From UBA12068 sp038318455 (GTDB lineage: Bacteria > Patescibacteriota > Minisyncoccia > Moranbacterales > GWC2-37-73), in NCBI GenBank assembly GCA_038318455.1, contig JBBQCF010000020.1, positions 1 to 18,483 of the forward strand: DNA of 18,483 nucleotides, given 5' to 3'. Positions 5,971 through 11,837 of the stretch are shown piece by piece. The position numbers and the translations under genes are program-made. Below the pieces are notes generated by a model that ran no database searches, was not told where the DNA came from, and saw nothing but the letters and a program-made list of their open reading frames with translations. The stretch's first letter is position 1. Each line of letters opens with the position of its first letter.

Positions 5971-6345
5971 CTATCTTCTTGTTATGAAATATAACTCAAC
6001 TAGTAATATCCCAACTACCGACAATGCGCCATCCCACCAAGTTAAAATTCGATATTGTTGCAATATCAATAAAAAACAAAGCAATATAGCTATCAATATC
6101 CCCTGCCTAAAACTAATCCCGATATATGTAAGTGCAACTTCCTCACTTCCCCTGACCACCTTGCGCATCCAAGTAAAAAAAAGAATGAACAATCCCGAGA
6201 GAAAAAGCAGTGCGCTCGCAAAAAAAAGAACTTGTCCAACTATTCCAGTTTTTTCAGGATCAACTTGCTTTACCACCAAAACCCAAGCAGCAAATGAAAT
6301 CGCTGTGGAGAGTCTTATCCCCCAAAGATATGATTTTAGTGTCAT
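5971..6345 (-). CDS. Four-helix integral membrane protein, unknown function
   Basis: I do not recognise a characterised family. The 124 residues are mostly hydrophobic, with four likely membrane helices near residues 7-26, 34-59, 80-96 and 103-121. Short charged loops join them: KQVDPEKTG, WMRKVVRGSEEVA and the C-terminal ITRR. The proline- and glycine-poor helices and the lack of conserved polar residues argue against an enzyme; a small structural or accessory membrane protein is the most that can be said. The ATG at 6343-6345 is supported by a promoter at 6422-6450. Its codons overlap a plus-strand open frame that I treat as a shadow. gyrB follows after a family A repeat and may be co-transcribed. 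Confidence 0.8.
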   Translation of the reverse strand: MTLKSYLWGIRLSTAISFAAWVLVVKQVDPEKTGIVGQVLFFASALLFLSGLFILFFTWMRKVVRGSEEVALTYIGISFRQGILIAILLCFLLILQQYRILTWWDGALSVVGILLVELYFITRR

Positions 6346-6421
6346 TTATTTTTCTGTTTTTACCCTGTTAAATTGCACAATAATATTTAACTAGAGTGTT
6401 TTTACTTTTGATTACTTATCT

Positions 6422-6450
6422 ATTATAGCGGAAAAAGCTAGGCAAGGCAA
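6422..6450 (-). promoter_or_regulatory. Promoter of the membrane protein gene
   Basis: On the minus strand TTGCCT (6445-6450) is followed after 17 bases by a perfect TATAAT (6422-6427). It is divergent from the tRNA promoter at 6476-6503, and only 25 bases separate the two -35 boxes. The leader would be about 70 bases. Confidence 0.65.
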
Positions 6451-6475
6451 GCAAAATAAGCACTAAGGACTAAGT

Positions 6476-6503
6476 TTGACAATGCCTAAAAAATGCGTAT
6501 AAT
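6476..6503 (+). promoter_or_regulatory. Consensus promoter of the tRNA operon
   Basis: Perfect TTGACA (6476-6481) and perfect TATAAT (6498-6503) are separated by 16 bases. This is the best promoter match in the window. It predicts a start near 6510, 24 bases before the initiator tRNA. Confidence 0.88.
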
Positions 6504-6533
6504 AAGGAATGTGTTACTATCAAATTCGAATAT

Positions 6534-6607
6534 AGCGGGATGGAGCAGTCTGGCAGCTCGCGTGGCTCATAACCACGAGGTCGGTGGTTCAAATCCACCT
6601 CCCGCAA
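6534..6607 (+). tRNA. Initiator tRNA-Met (anticodon CAT)
   Basis: This is a 74-base cloverleaf with D-stem GAGC/GCTC, anticodon loop CTCATAA and T-arm GGTGG TTCAAAT CCACC. Initiator features are an unpaired first position (A1 against A72), A11:T24 in the D-stem, and strong overall likeness to bacterial initiator tRNA. The anticodon stem is CGTGG/CCACG, so pairs 30:40 and 31:39 are G-C but 29:41 is T-A rather than the usual third G-C pair. The discriminator is A and CCA is not encoded. Confidence 0.93.
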
Positions 6608-6619
6608 CAGAGTATTAAA

Positions 6620-6686
6620 CAAGCGTAAAGCGAAAATCTAACTATAAGTGACAGTTATTTTTTGTTTTCTACTTTACGTTTTTTTA
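6620..6686 (+). repeat. Spacer hairpin between initiator and second tRNA-Met
   Basis: CGTAAAG (6624-6630) pairs with CTTTACG (6672-6678), GAAAA (6632-6636) with TTTTC (6665-6669), and TAACT (6639-6643) with AGTTA (6653-6657). A run of seven T follows (6679-6685). It has the same nested-arm look as the gap repeats and could act as an attenuator, a terminator or a processing signal. Confidence 0.6.
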
Positions 6687-6701
6687 TTCCATGCTTATAA
6701 T

Positions 6702-6775
6702 GGCAGGGTAGCTCAGCTGGTTAGAGCACAGCCTTCATAAGGCTGGGGTCGCGGGTCCGAGTCCCGCCCCTGCTA
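6702..6775 (+). tRNA. tRNA-Met, probably elongator (anticodon CAT)
   Basis: This is a 74-base cloverleaf with acceptor GGCAGGG/CCCTGCT (G1:U72 wobble), D-stem GCTC/GAGC, anticodon stem CAGCC/GGCTG with loop TTCATAA, and T-arm GCGGG TCCGAGT CCCGC. The fully paired acceptor and likeness to elongator Met tRNA favour that over initiator. A CAT tRNA read as Ile after lysidine modification cannot be excluded from sequence alone. CCA is not encoded. Confidence 0.9.
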
Positions 6776-6797
6776 CACAATTGAATAGAAATTTAAT

Positions 6798-6871
6798 GGG
6801 GTCGTAGCTCAGCTGGTTAGAGCGATTGCCTGTCACGCAATAGGTCGTGGGTTCGAGTCCCATCGGCCCCG
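6798..6871 (+). tRNA. tRNA-Asp (anticodon GTC)
   Basis: This is a 74-base cloverleaf with acceptor GGGGTCG/CGGCCCC, anticodon stem ATTGC/GCAAT with loop CTGTCAC (anticodon GTC), T-arm GTGGG TTCGAGT CCCAT, and discriminator G as expected for Asp. CCA is not encoded. Its 3' end and seven flanking bases (6855-6878) are duplicated exactly at 7042-7065. Confidence 0.96.
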
Positions 6872-6886
6872 CATTATTTTTAAAAG

Positions 6887-6913
6887 CCACACCAATAAAA
6901 GGGTGTGGTTTTT
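6887..6913 (+). terminator. Terminator of the tRNA operon
   Basis: CCACACC (6887-6893) pairs perfectly with GGTGTGG (6902-6908) around an 8-base loop and is followed by five T. It lies 15 bases past tRNA-Asp, inside the segment bounded by the tRNA-end duplication. Confidence 0.85.
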
Positions 6914-6918
6914 AAGAA

Positions 6919-7041
6919 TAATATTTAGTCGAAAGGGACGAGAAGGGTATTTTAAAAAGGCAAATGATTTTGCGTTTTTAAAAACCCAGGCTTCGAAGGA
7001 GAAATTCCTCTGCCTAATCGCGAGGAATTTTAGGTGAGAAG
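6919..7041 (+). other. Structured gene-free island behind tRNA-Asp
   Basis: No plausible protein is encoded here. On the plus strand a long hairpin spans 6945-6987: GGG/CCC, T/A, TTTT/AAAA and AAAAA/TTTTT with one bulged A and one G-G mismatch, then GCAAA/TTTGC closed by TGAT. A second hairpin pairs AAATTCCTC (7002-7010) with GAGGAATTT (7022-7030), nine perfect pairs. GGGAC (6935-6939) could pair with GTCCC (7044-7048) in the duplicated tRNA end and close the whole. It may be a structured RNA or the remnant of a small element; strand and transcription are unknown. Confidence 0.5.
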
Positions 7042-7065
7042 GAGTCCCATCGGCCCCGCATTATT
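7042..7065 (+). repeat. Second copy of tRNA-Asp 3' end (att-like direct repeat)
   Basis: These 24 bases are identical to 6855-6878. The shared stretch covers the end of the T-loop, the T-stem and acceptor 3' strands, the discriminator base and seven bases beyond. The copies are 187 bases apart. Duplication of a tRNA 3' end is what site-specific integration at a tRNA gene leaves, but no integrase gene is in view. The rest of a second tRNA is not present. Confidence 0.75.
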
Positions 7066-7099
7066 GCAAGATGGAACCCTAATAAAGACCGCATTAAAA

Positions 7100-7127
7100 A
7101 AACAGTATCCTCATTTTGATACTGTTT
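7100..7127 (-). terminator. Bidirectional terminator after the GH130-like gene
   Basis: AAACAGTATC (7100-7109) pairs perfectly with GATACTGTTT (7118-7127) around an 8-base loop, with T-rich tails on either strand. It stands 25 bases past the stop at 7152. Confidence 0.88.
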
Positions 7128-7151
7128 TTCTTATTTCATCTAAAGTTTCTT

Positions 7152-9044
7152 CTAAACATCCATTGCTTTTAATATTTTCTCCAGGCTAGCAGTAGCCACA
7201 CCAACCACACTATCCCCTCCGCCATAATACATAAACAATGTTCCTTTTTTGTTTACAATACCGCATGGAAAAACGACTTGATTTACTTGACCATTTTTCT
7301 CATATTCAGTTTCTGGCTCAAAAATAAAATCGGTAGTTCTAGCTAGCACCACACTTGGCTCTTTCAATTTGAGTAGCAACGCTCCAACACGATAAATACT
7401 ATCGTCAGAAACACCATGATAAATCAAGAGCCAGCCTTTCTTGGTTTTTATTGGTGGCGCAGCAATACCAACTTTTTGAGAATCCCACATGCCAGTTCTT
7501 GGCCCCACAATTGGTGTGAAGCTTTCAACCCTATCAAGTCTAAAATTAAGTGATTTGACAGGATCAAAACAAATGTGATTATGTGCGCGATGGAAAACCC
7601 AGTTATGCCCTTTTATTTTTTCAGGAAAAAGACAGGCGTCCTTATTATCAATACCCATAGGTGTTACAATCTCTGGATTTGTCCAATTCCAATTCTTTTT
7701 CAAGAAATCTTTGGTCTTTATGCTGGTTGCGGCAACCACTGGCGGATTAACACCATCATAAGCTGTATAAAACATATATAAAGAATCTCCAACTTCGGTG
7801 ATACGTGGATCTTCACATCCTGAATTTCCTGGGTGTGTCTTTCCTTCAAACGATCGTCTTGGAACATAAATAGGCTCTGGCAATCTCTCGTCGATATCCT
7901 TACCATTTTTAGAACATGCATATCCCATCACTGAAGTATCTTCGTGTCCCATTGCGCGATAAATAATATGAGTTTTTCCTCCCAGCTCAATAGCTGCCGG
8001 ATTGAAAACCGCCTTATCTTCCCATGCATTTTCCGCAATTGGCAAAAGTGTTGGATTTTTTTCATAACGCTTAAAAACTGATTCTTTTTTGATACTACTT
8101 AGCAAATCATCCAGATTGACGCTAGCACGACAACATGTTGTATCCGTTGCGCCATAATAGATAAACAATTTCTTGCCAGCCACAAATGACCCCGATGGAA
8201 AAATAACATTGGGAACTTGTCCAAATTCTTCATAGGTTTCCTCTGGCACTAAAAGTGGACCTGAAGTTCTGGCGATTATTTTTGAAGGATCTTTCAAATC
8301 AAGAAGCAAGGCCTCTATCCCAAAAATTTTATTATCACTAAAATAATTTTGAATATGAGAATATATCATTAGCCAACCATCTTTAGTTTTAATTGGGGCT
8401 GATCCAATTTCCACATGATCACTCTCGCCTCTTCGAAGGACAATGCGATGGTCTTCAATATTTTCATGCCAGTTTTTCCAATAATCCTCACTCCACAAAT
8501 CTTCCAATTTATCAAATTCAGCCAAAGCTGTTATCACTGGAGGAGAATCAGTGTGAGCGCTCAACATCGCCACATACTTTCCGTTTATTTTTTCAGGGAA
8601 AAGAACCATTGCCTTAGCATTAAAAGGAGTCACTAAATGTTTCTCCTCAATTTTCTTGAAATCCTTCGTGGTTGCGACGGCAATTTTTATACCTTCTGCA
8701 GAAAATGGATAAGTTGAAAGTGCAGTGTAAAAAATATAATAAGTGTCATCAATTTTTGTCACCCGTGGATCTTCACAACCAAATTTTTCCCATTCATTTT
8801 CAGGCACAATAAACTGTCTTCGATCCTCATAATGATGAGCGTCCTCGCTTTCAGTATAACCAATAGTTGAAATACGTAGTTCTTTTTTATGAACATATTC
8901 AACATCTGACTCTGCACGATACAGAGCATGAACTTTATTTTTATCCTGTATTGGACACCAATTAAAAACACCGAAGGACTCCCAGGAATGATCTGAAATT
9001 GGTTTTAAAAGAGGATTATGAGTTGAACGTCTTATTACTAGCAT
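7152..9044 (-). CDS. Tandem double GH130-like protein (mannoside phosphorylase/hydrolase family)
   Basis: The 630 residues contain two five-bladed-propeller units of the glycoside hydrolase 130 type, residues about 1-318 and 326-630. Each has the family core. CEDPRVT (D92) and CEDPRIT (D412) carry the Asp thought to act as general acid. IGSAPIKTKDGWLMIYSH and IAAPPIKTKKGWLLIYHG, and NVIFPSGSF...YYGATD and QVVFPCGIV...YYGGGD, are repeated in order. GH130 members act on beta-mannosides with phosphate or water, and I cannot tell which applies here. No signal peptide is seen, so it is probably cytoplasmic. Usual family members have a single unit of about 300-400 residues. The ATG at 9042-9044 lies 32 bases after the stop of a related gene, so the two are likely one operon ending at 7100-7127. 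Confidence 0.85.
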   Translation of the reverse strand: MLVIRRSTHNPLLKPISDHSWESFGVFNWCPIQDKNKVHALYRAESDVEYVHKKELRISTIGYTESEDAHHYEDRRQFIVPENEWEKFGCEDPRVTKIDDTYYIFYTALSTYPFSAEGIKIAVATTKDFKKIEEKHLVTPFNAKAMVLFPEKINGKYVAMLSAHTDSPPVITALAEFDKLEDLWSEDYWKNWHENIEDHRIVLRRGESDHVEIGSAPIKTKDGWLMIYSHIQNYFSDNKIFGIEALLLDLKDPSKIIARTSGPLLVPEETYEEFGQVPNVIFPSGSFVAGKKLFIYYGATDTTCCRASVNLDDLLSSIKKESVFKRYEKNPTLLPIAENAWEDKAVFNPAAIELGGKTHIIYRAMGHEDTSVMGYACSKNGKDIDERLPEPIYVPRRSFEGKTHPGNSGCEDPRITEVGDSLYMFYTAYDGVNPPVVAATSIKTKDFLKKNWNWTNPEIVTPMGIDNKDACLFPEKIKGHNWVFHRAHNHICFDPVKSLNFRLDRVESFTPIVGPRTGMWDSQKVGIAAPPIKTKKGWLLIYHGVSDDSIYRVGALLLKLKEPSVVLARTTDFIFEPETEYEKNGQVNQVVFPCGIVNKKGTLFMYYGGGDSVVGVATASLEKILKAMDV

Positions 9045-9065
9045 AAAATATTAATTGAAATTCAA

Positions 9066-9080
9066 ATAGGCCTTGCCTAT
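9066..9080 (-). promoter_or_regulatory. Small perfect hairpin over the stop codon between the two GH130-like genes
   Basis: ATAGGC (9066-9071) and GCCTAT (9075-9080) form a 6-bp stem with a three-base loop, covering the stop codon of the upstream gene (9077-9079). No T run follows, so it is not a normal terminator. It may affect mRNA stability or coupling, or mean nothing. Confidence 0.35.
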
Positions 9081-10942
9081 AAAATTTCTTTTTTAATTTT
9101 TGTTTTTGGTTTATTAAGTTTACTCAAAAGAGATTCTTCAGCGACAACATGCGTAGTCAAGTCATCTAGAAATTCATCTAGATTTTCACTAGCCACGCAA
9201 ACCACACTGTCAGCACCTCCATAATACACCAGCAATGTTTCATCTTTGATAACTGCACCACAAACATACACGACTCCAGATTTGGCTCCGTTGTTTTCAT
9301 AATGAGCTATTGGCTCCAAAATTGGATGCTTACAGCGGTGCAGAATTTTTGTCGGATCATTATGATCAAGTAGCATCGCACCAACTTTATATTTATTAGG
9401 ATCTCTCTTGTCCATAGCGTGGTATAAAATCAGCCAACCATATTTAGTTTTAAGCGGAGGAGATCCAGCTCCCCTCACTATATTATCCCAGCGATGCTCG
9501 TCGCGTCCTGGTTTTTTCATGCTTTCAATAATCAACTTGTCATCTTCCAAGCTGTCTACATATTCGATTGCAATGTTTGGCGTGATACTATGCAGAACTG
9601 CATATTTTCCATTTATTTTTTCAGGAAAAACCATCCAGTTTTTTTGAATTTCTCCTGGCTTGGAGATAAACATGGGCTTTTTCCATTTCCAAACTTTATT
9701 TAAAAAATCACTCACGCTAATGGATGTCATTCCAACGCCTGGAGGATTACAACCATCAAACATCACGTAAGTCATATAAATACGATCTCCAATTTGAGTT
9801 AGTCGTGGATCTTCGCAGCCTGCCCAAGAACCACCTGAAACATATGGATTTGCAAATGATGATTGTTGGTTGGCAACTTCCAAAGGATTTTCCAAAGCAA
9901 AAACAGGATAATCTAATCTTTCGTCAATATTCACGCCATCCTTTGATGAAGCATAACCAAAAACCGATATCCCATTAGCGCCAATCGCTCGATATATCAA
10001 ATGAATTTTGTTGTCCAAATGAAGAGCTGCAGGATTGAATGTTGCATCATTTTCCCAGCTATTTTCACCATTAGGTTTCAAAATAGGATTTGCGTGATGT
10101 CTTTTTAATATTCTGGCATTTTTTATAACATTTAAACCAGACGAACTCAAGTCAATAGTTTTTACAAAAAAATCATTTTCAAGTGATGAAAGATAAATTT
10201 GAAGCGAATCTTTGATGATAGCGCAACCAAGAAACTTGTCCGGATATTTGCTCTTTTCCAGTGATTCTTCCCAAATAGGTTCGTCTGATCTCCAAACTGG
10301 AACATAGGGTTTTTCAAGAGAAAATAAAGCTCCTCCAATTTTTATTTTCTTGTCATTTTCTTTTTTACTTTGAGCTTTGTATAGAACAAAAATTCCACGA
10401 TCAACAATGACACTTCCAATCACGAGCAAGCCATGCTCATCAAAATATTTTTTTCGAGAATCCAACATCGCACCTGTTGAATGCCATACTTTAAGATCAT
10501 CAGAACCTGCAACATGCATCGATTTTCCACCATAATAAGAAAGAAAGTTTTTCTTATATTTATGACCAGAAAGGATTATTGTTGCATCTTTTGGCAATTT
10601 TACATTTTCCGCGATAACTTCAAAAATGGACAAATTGGTTGATTTTGCGATAACCGTTTGTTTTTTTGTGCCAACCTTTCGAGAATACATCAAGTAATGT
10701 TCATGGCCATAAGTAAAAAAAGAAAAATCCTCACAATTAGCAAGTTTTTCTTGTTTTCCCTTTTCTAAAAAAACTTCAACTGAATTTTTTGTGAAAAAAT
10801 TCAAACCGTTTTCACTCCTAGAAAGAAACAGTTTTGTTTCATTTGCACTTTTGTTAGCATAAAATAGCAAGACACTATCTTGATATGCAGTAACTGAAAA
10901 AGGAAGAAACGTATTATTATTTTTTGCGACTTTTTTCGTCAT
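9077..10942 (-). CDS. GH130-like protein with degenerate N-terminal propeller
   Basis: The 621 residues are related to the next gene and again contain two propeller-sized halves. The C-terminal half (about 283-600) is a good GH130-like unit: HHANPILKP, WENDATFNPAALHL, HLIYRAIG, GCEDPRLTQIGD with D378, GSPPLKTKYGWLILYHA, and VYVCGAVI with LLVYYGGADSVV. The N-terminal half keeps the strand rhythm but has lost the signature; the matching place reads NCEDFSFF (C70-F74), with PR gone. It may be non-catalytic, perhaps structural or sugar binding. The last 24 residues form a Lys-rich tail. There is no signal peptide. The ATG at 10940-10942 has no Shine-Dalgarno and lies close behind a TATAAT at 10963-10968, so the leader would be very short. 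Confidence 0.82.
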   Translation of the reverse strand: MTKKVAKNNNTFLPFSVTAYQDSVLLFYANKSANETKLFLSRSENGLNFFTKNSVEVFLEKGKQEKLANCEDFSFFTYGHEHYLMYSRKVGTKKQTVIAKSTNLSIFEVIAENVKLPKDATIILSGHKYKKNFLSYYGGKSMHVAGSDDLKVWHSTGAMLDSRKKYFDEHGLLVIGSVIVDRGIFVLYKAQSKKENDKKIKIGGALFSLEKPYVPVWRSDEPIWEESLEKSKYPDKFLGCAIIKDSLQIYLSSLENDFFVKTIDLSSSGLNVIKNARILKRHHANPILKPNGENSWENDATFNPAALHLDNKIHLIYRAIGANGISVFGYASSKDGVNIDERLDYPVFALENPLEVANQQSSFANPYVSGGSWAGCEDPRLTQIGDRIYMTYVMFDGCNPPGVGMTSISVSDFLNKVWKWKKPMFISKPGEIQKNWMVFPEKINGKYAVLHSITPNIAIEYVDSLEDDKLIIESMKKPGRDEHRWDNIVRGAGSPPLKTKYGWLILYHAMDKRDPNKYKVGAMLLDHNDPTKILHRCKHPILEPIAHYENNGAKSGVVYVCGAVIKDETLLVYYGGADSVVCVASENLDEFLDDLTTHVVAEESLLSKLNKPKTKIKKEIL

Positions 10943-10962
10943 TTTTTGTTTGTTTTTGTAAA

Positions 10963-10968
10963 ATTATA
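10963..10968 (-). promoter_or_regulatory. Candidate -10 box of the GH130-like operon
   Basis: A perfect TATAAT lies on the minus strand 21-26 bases before the ATG at 10942. No convincing -35 box is present at the right distance. The start would give a leader of only about 15 bases. Confidence 0.4.
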
Positions 10969-11111
10969 CACCACAGCAACAAGAATCTTTTTTTCGTATT
11001 TCTTTTAAAGTGTTTAATCTGAAATGCTAATTATTTATATCATACAACAAAAATACTAAAGACACAATTAAAAAATATCCAAGATTAGAGTTGAAAATAC
11101 GACAAAAAAAC

Positions 11112-11128
11112 AATGCCCGATCTGCATT
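11112..11128 (-). terminator. Terminator after the HEPN-like gene
   Basis: AATGC (11112-11116) pairs with GCATT (11124-11128) around a 7-base loop. On the minus strand it is preceded by a run of A and followed by G and seven T. The gap 10943-11160 otherwise holds only AT-rich sequence and the -10 box of the next operon. Confidence 0.65.
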
Positions 11129-11160
11129 TTTTCTATTTTCATACCTCTTAATTCGCAATA

Positions 11161-11694
11161 TCAGTCTAGAAATTCCAAATATTTCAAAAAATTCTCATAC
11201 ACACCTATCACAGCCATCGCCATACGATGATCAATAACATAATCCTTTTCATGTACAATTTTATTTCTAATTTGATGTGCGCCCTTCAATGCTTCAAGAT
11301 GATCATCCAAATGAATTGCTCCAACCTGTTCAAGCTTTTCACTCATATTGGCGCCCTTATAACCAATACCGCTCAACATTTCTTCAGCAATTGCATCAGC
11401 TTCAATGATTGCAACCTTATATTGTGAAATATTCCCATCCTTAAGTCTGGCCATGACCTTGTCCCAACGTTTTTGCATTTTACCTTTTGAAACAAGTGGC
11501 AAATCTGCACCCCTCAATCCAACGCGCAAATGTTGCGGAATATCGCGCAAAATTAGCATCAATATAATATCAATAAGAATAACTGCTATATAAATTCCAA
11601 GAAAAATTTTTATACCCAGCATAAAAGGAGAGCTATAAAAATTCACCAGCATTGCGATTATTCCATCTGATAAATTTTGGATGTCGTATTGCAT
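11161..11694 (-). CDS. Membrane-anchored HEPN-like protein, unknown function
   Basis: I do not recognise a named family. From the ATG at 11692-11694 there are 177 residues. One strong membrane helix lies at about 22-49 (PFMLGIKIFLGIYIAVILID onward). A basic linker with QHLRVGLRGADLPL follows, then a soluble helical domain. That domain contains RNKIVHE (R143, N144, H148), which fits the R-polar-xxx-H active-site pattern of HEPN proteins, many of which are RNases or bind nucleotides in toxin, defence or RNA-processing settings. The motif is short, so the assignment is tentative. A TTG at 11749-11751 would add 19 hydrophobic residues, but it lies in a palindrome and is not favoured. It follows gatA in the same direction after a 143-base gap, in the place where gatB often stands. 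Confidence 0.75.
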   Translation of the reverse strand: MQYDIQNLSDGIIAMLVNFYSSPFMLGIKIFLGIYIAVILIDIILMLILRDIPQHLRVGLRGADLPLVSKGKMQKRWDKVMARLKDGNISQYKVAIIEADAIAEEMLSGIGYKGANMSEKLEQVGAIHLDDHLEALKGAHQIRNKIVHEKDYVIDHRMAMAVIGVYENFLKYLEFLD

Positions 11695-11748
11695 AAGCTT
11701 CACAATAACCAAATCACAAAACACAAGCACCGAACAAATTTCAAATAG

Positions 11749-11836
11749 CAATAATCAAAATATTCGCGGTTTATATTTCTTAATTTGATTATTGAATTTT
11801 GTTTGGAATTTATTTTTTGATTTTTGTTATTTTATT
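11749..11836. repeat. Perfect 11-bp inverted repeat plus stutter tract (gatA-HEPN gap)
   Basis: CAATAATCAAA (11749-11759) pairs perfectly with TTTGATTATTG (11784-11794) across a 24-base loop that contains a GC-rich spot (TTCGCGG). Beyond it, 11795-11836 is a stutter of GAATTTTG/GATTTTTG/TTATTTT words. No clean T run follows the stem on either strand, so I do not call it a terminator. Confidence 0.6.
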
Positions 11837-11837
11837 T

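Noticed and set aside
5954..6394. 146-codon plus-strand frame opposite the four-helix membrane protein gene
   Set aside because: The minus-strand frame has a clean four-helix pattern and a good promoter; the plus-strand product has no recognisable pattern and begins inside AT-rich spacer.
7042..7065. A second complete tRNA-Asp gene
   Set aside because: Only the last 17 tRNA bases plus flank are present; no D-arm, anticodon arm or acceptor 5' strand can be found upstream.
6919..7065. tmRNA or another tRNA-like functional RNA
   Set aside because: There is no T-loop TTCGANTC, no Ala-type acceptor pair and no tag-coding frame.
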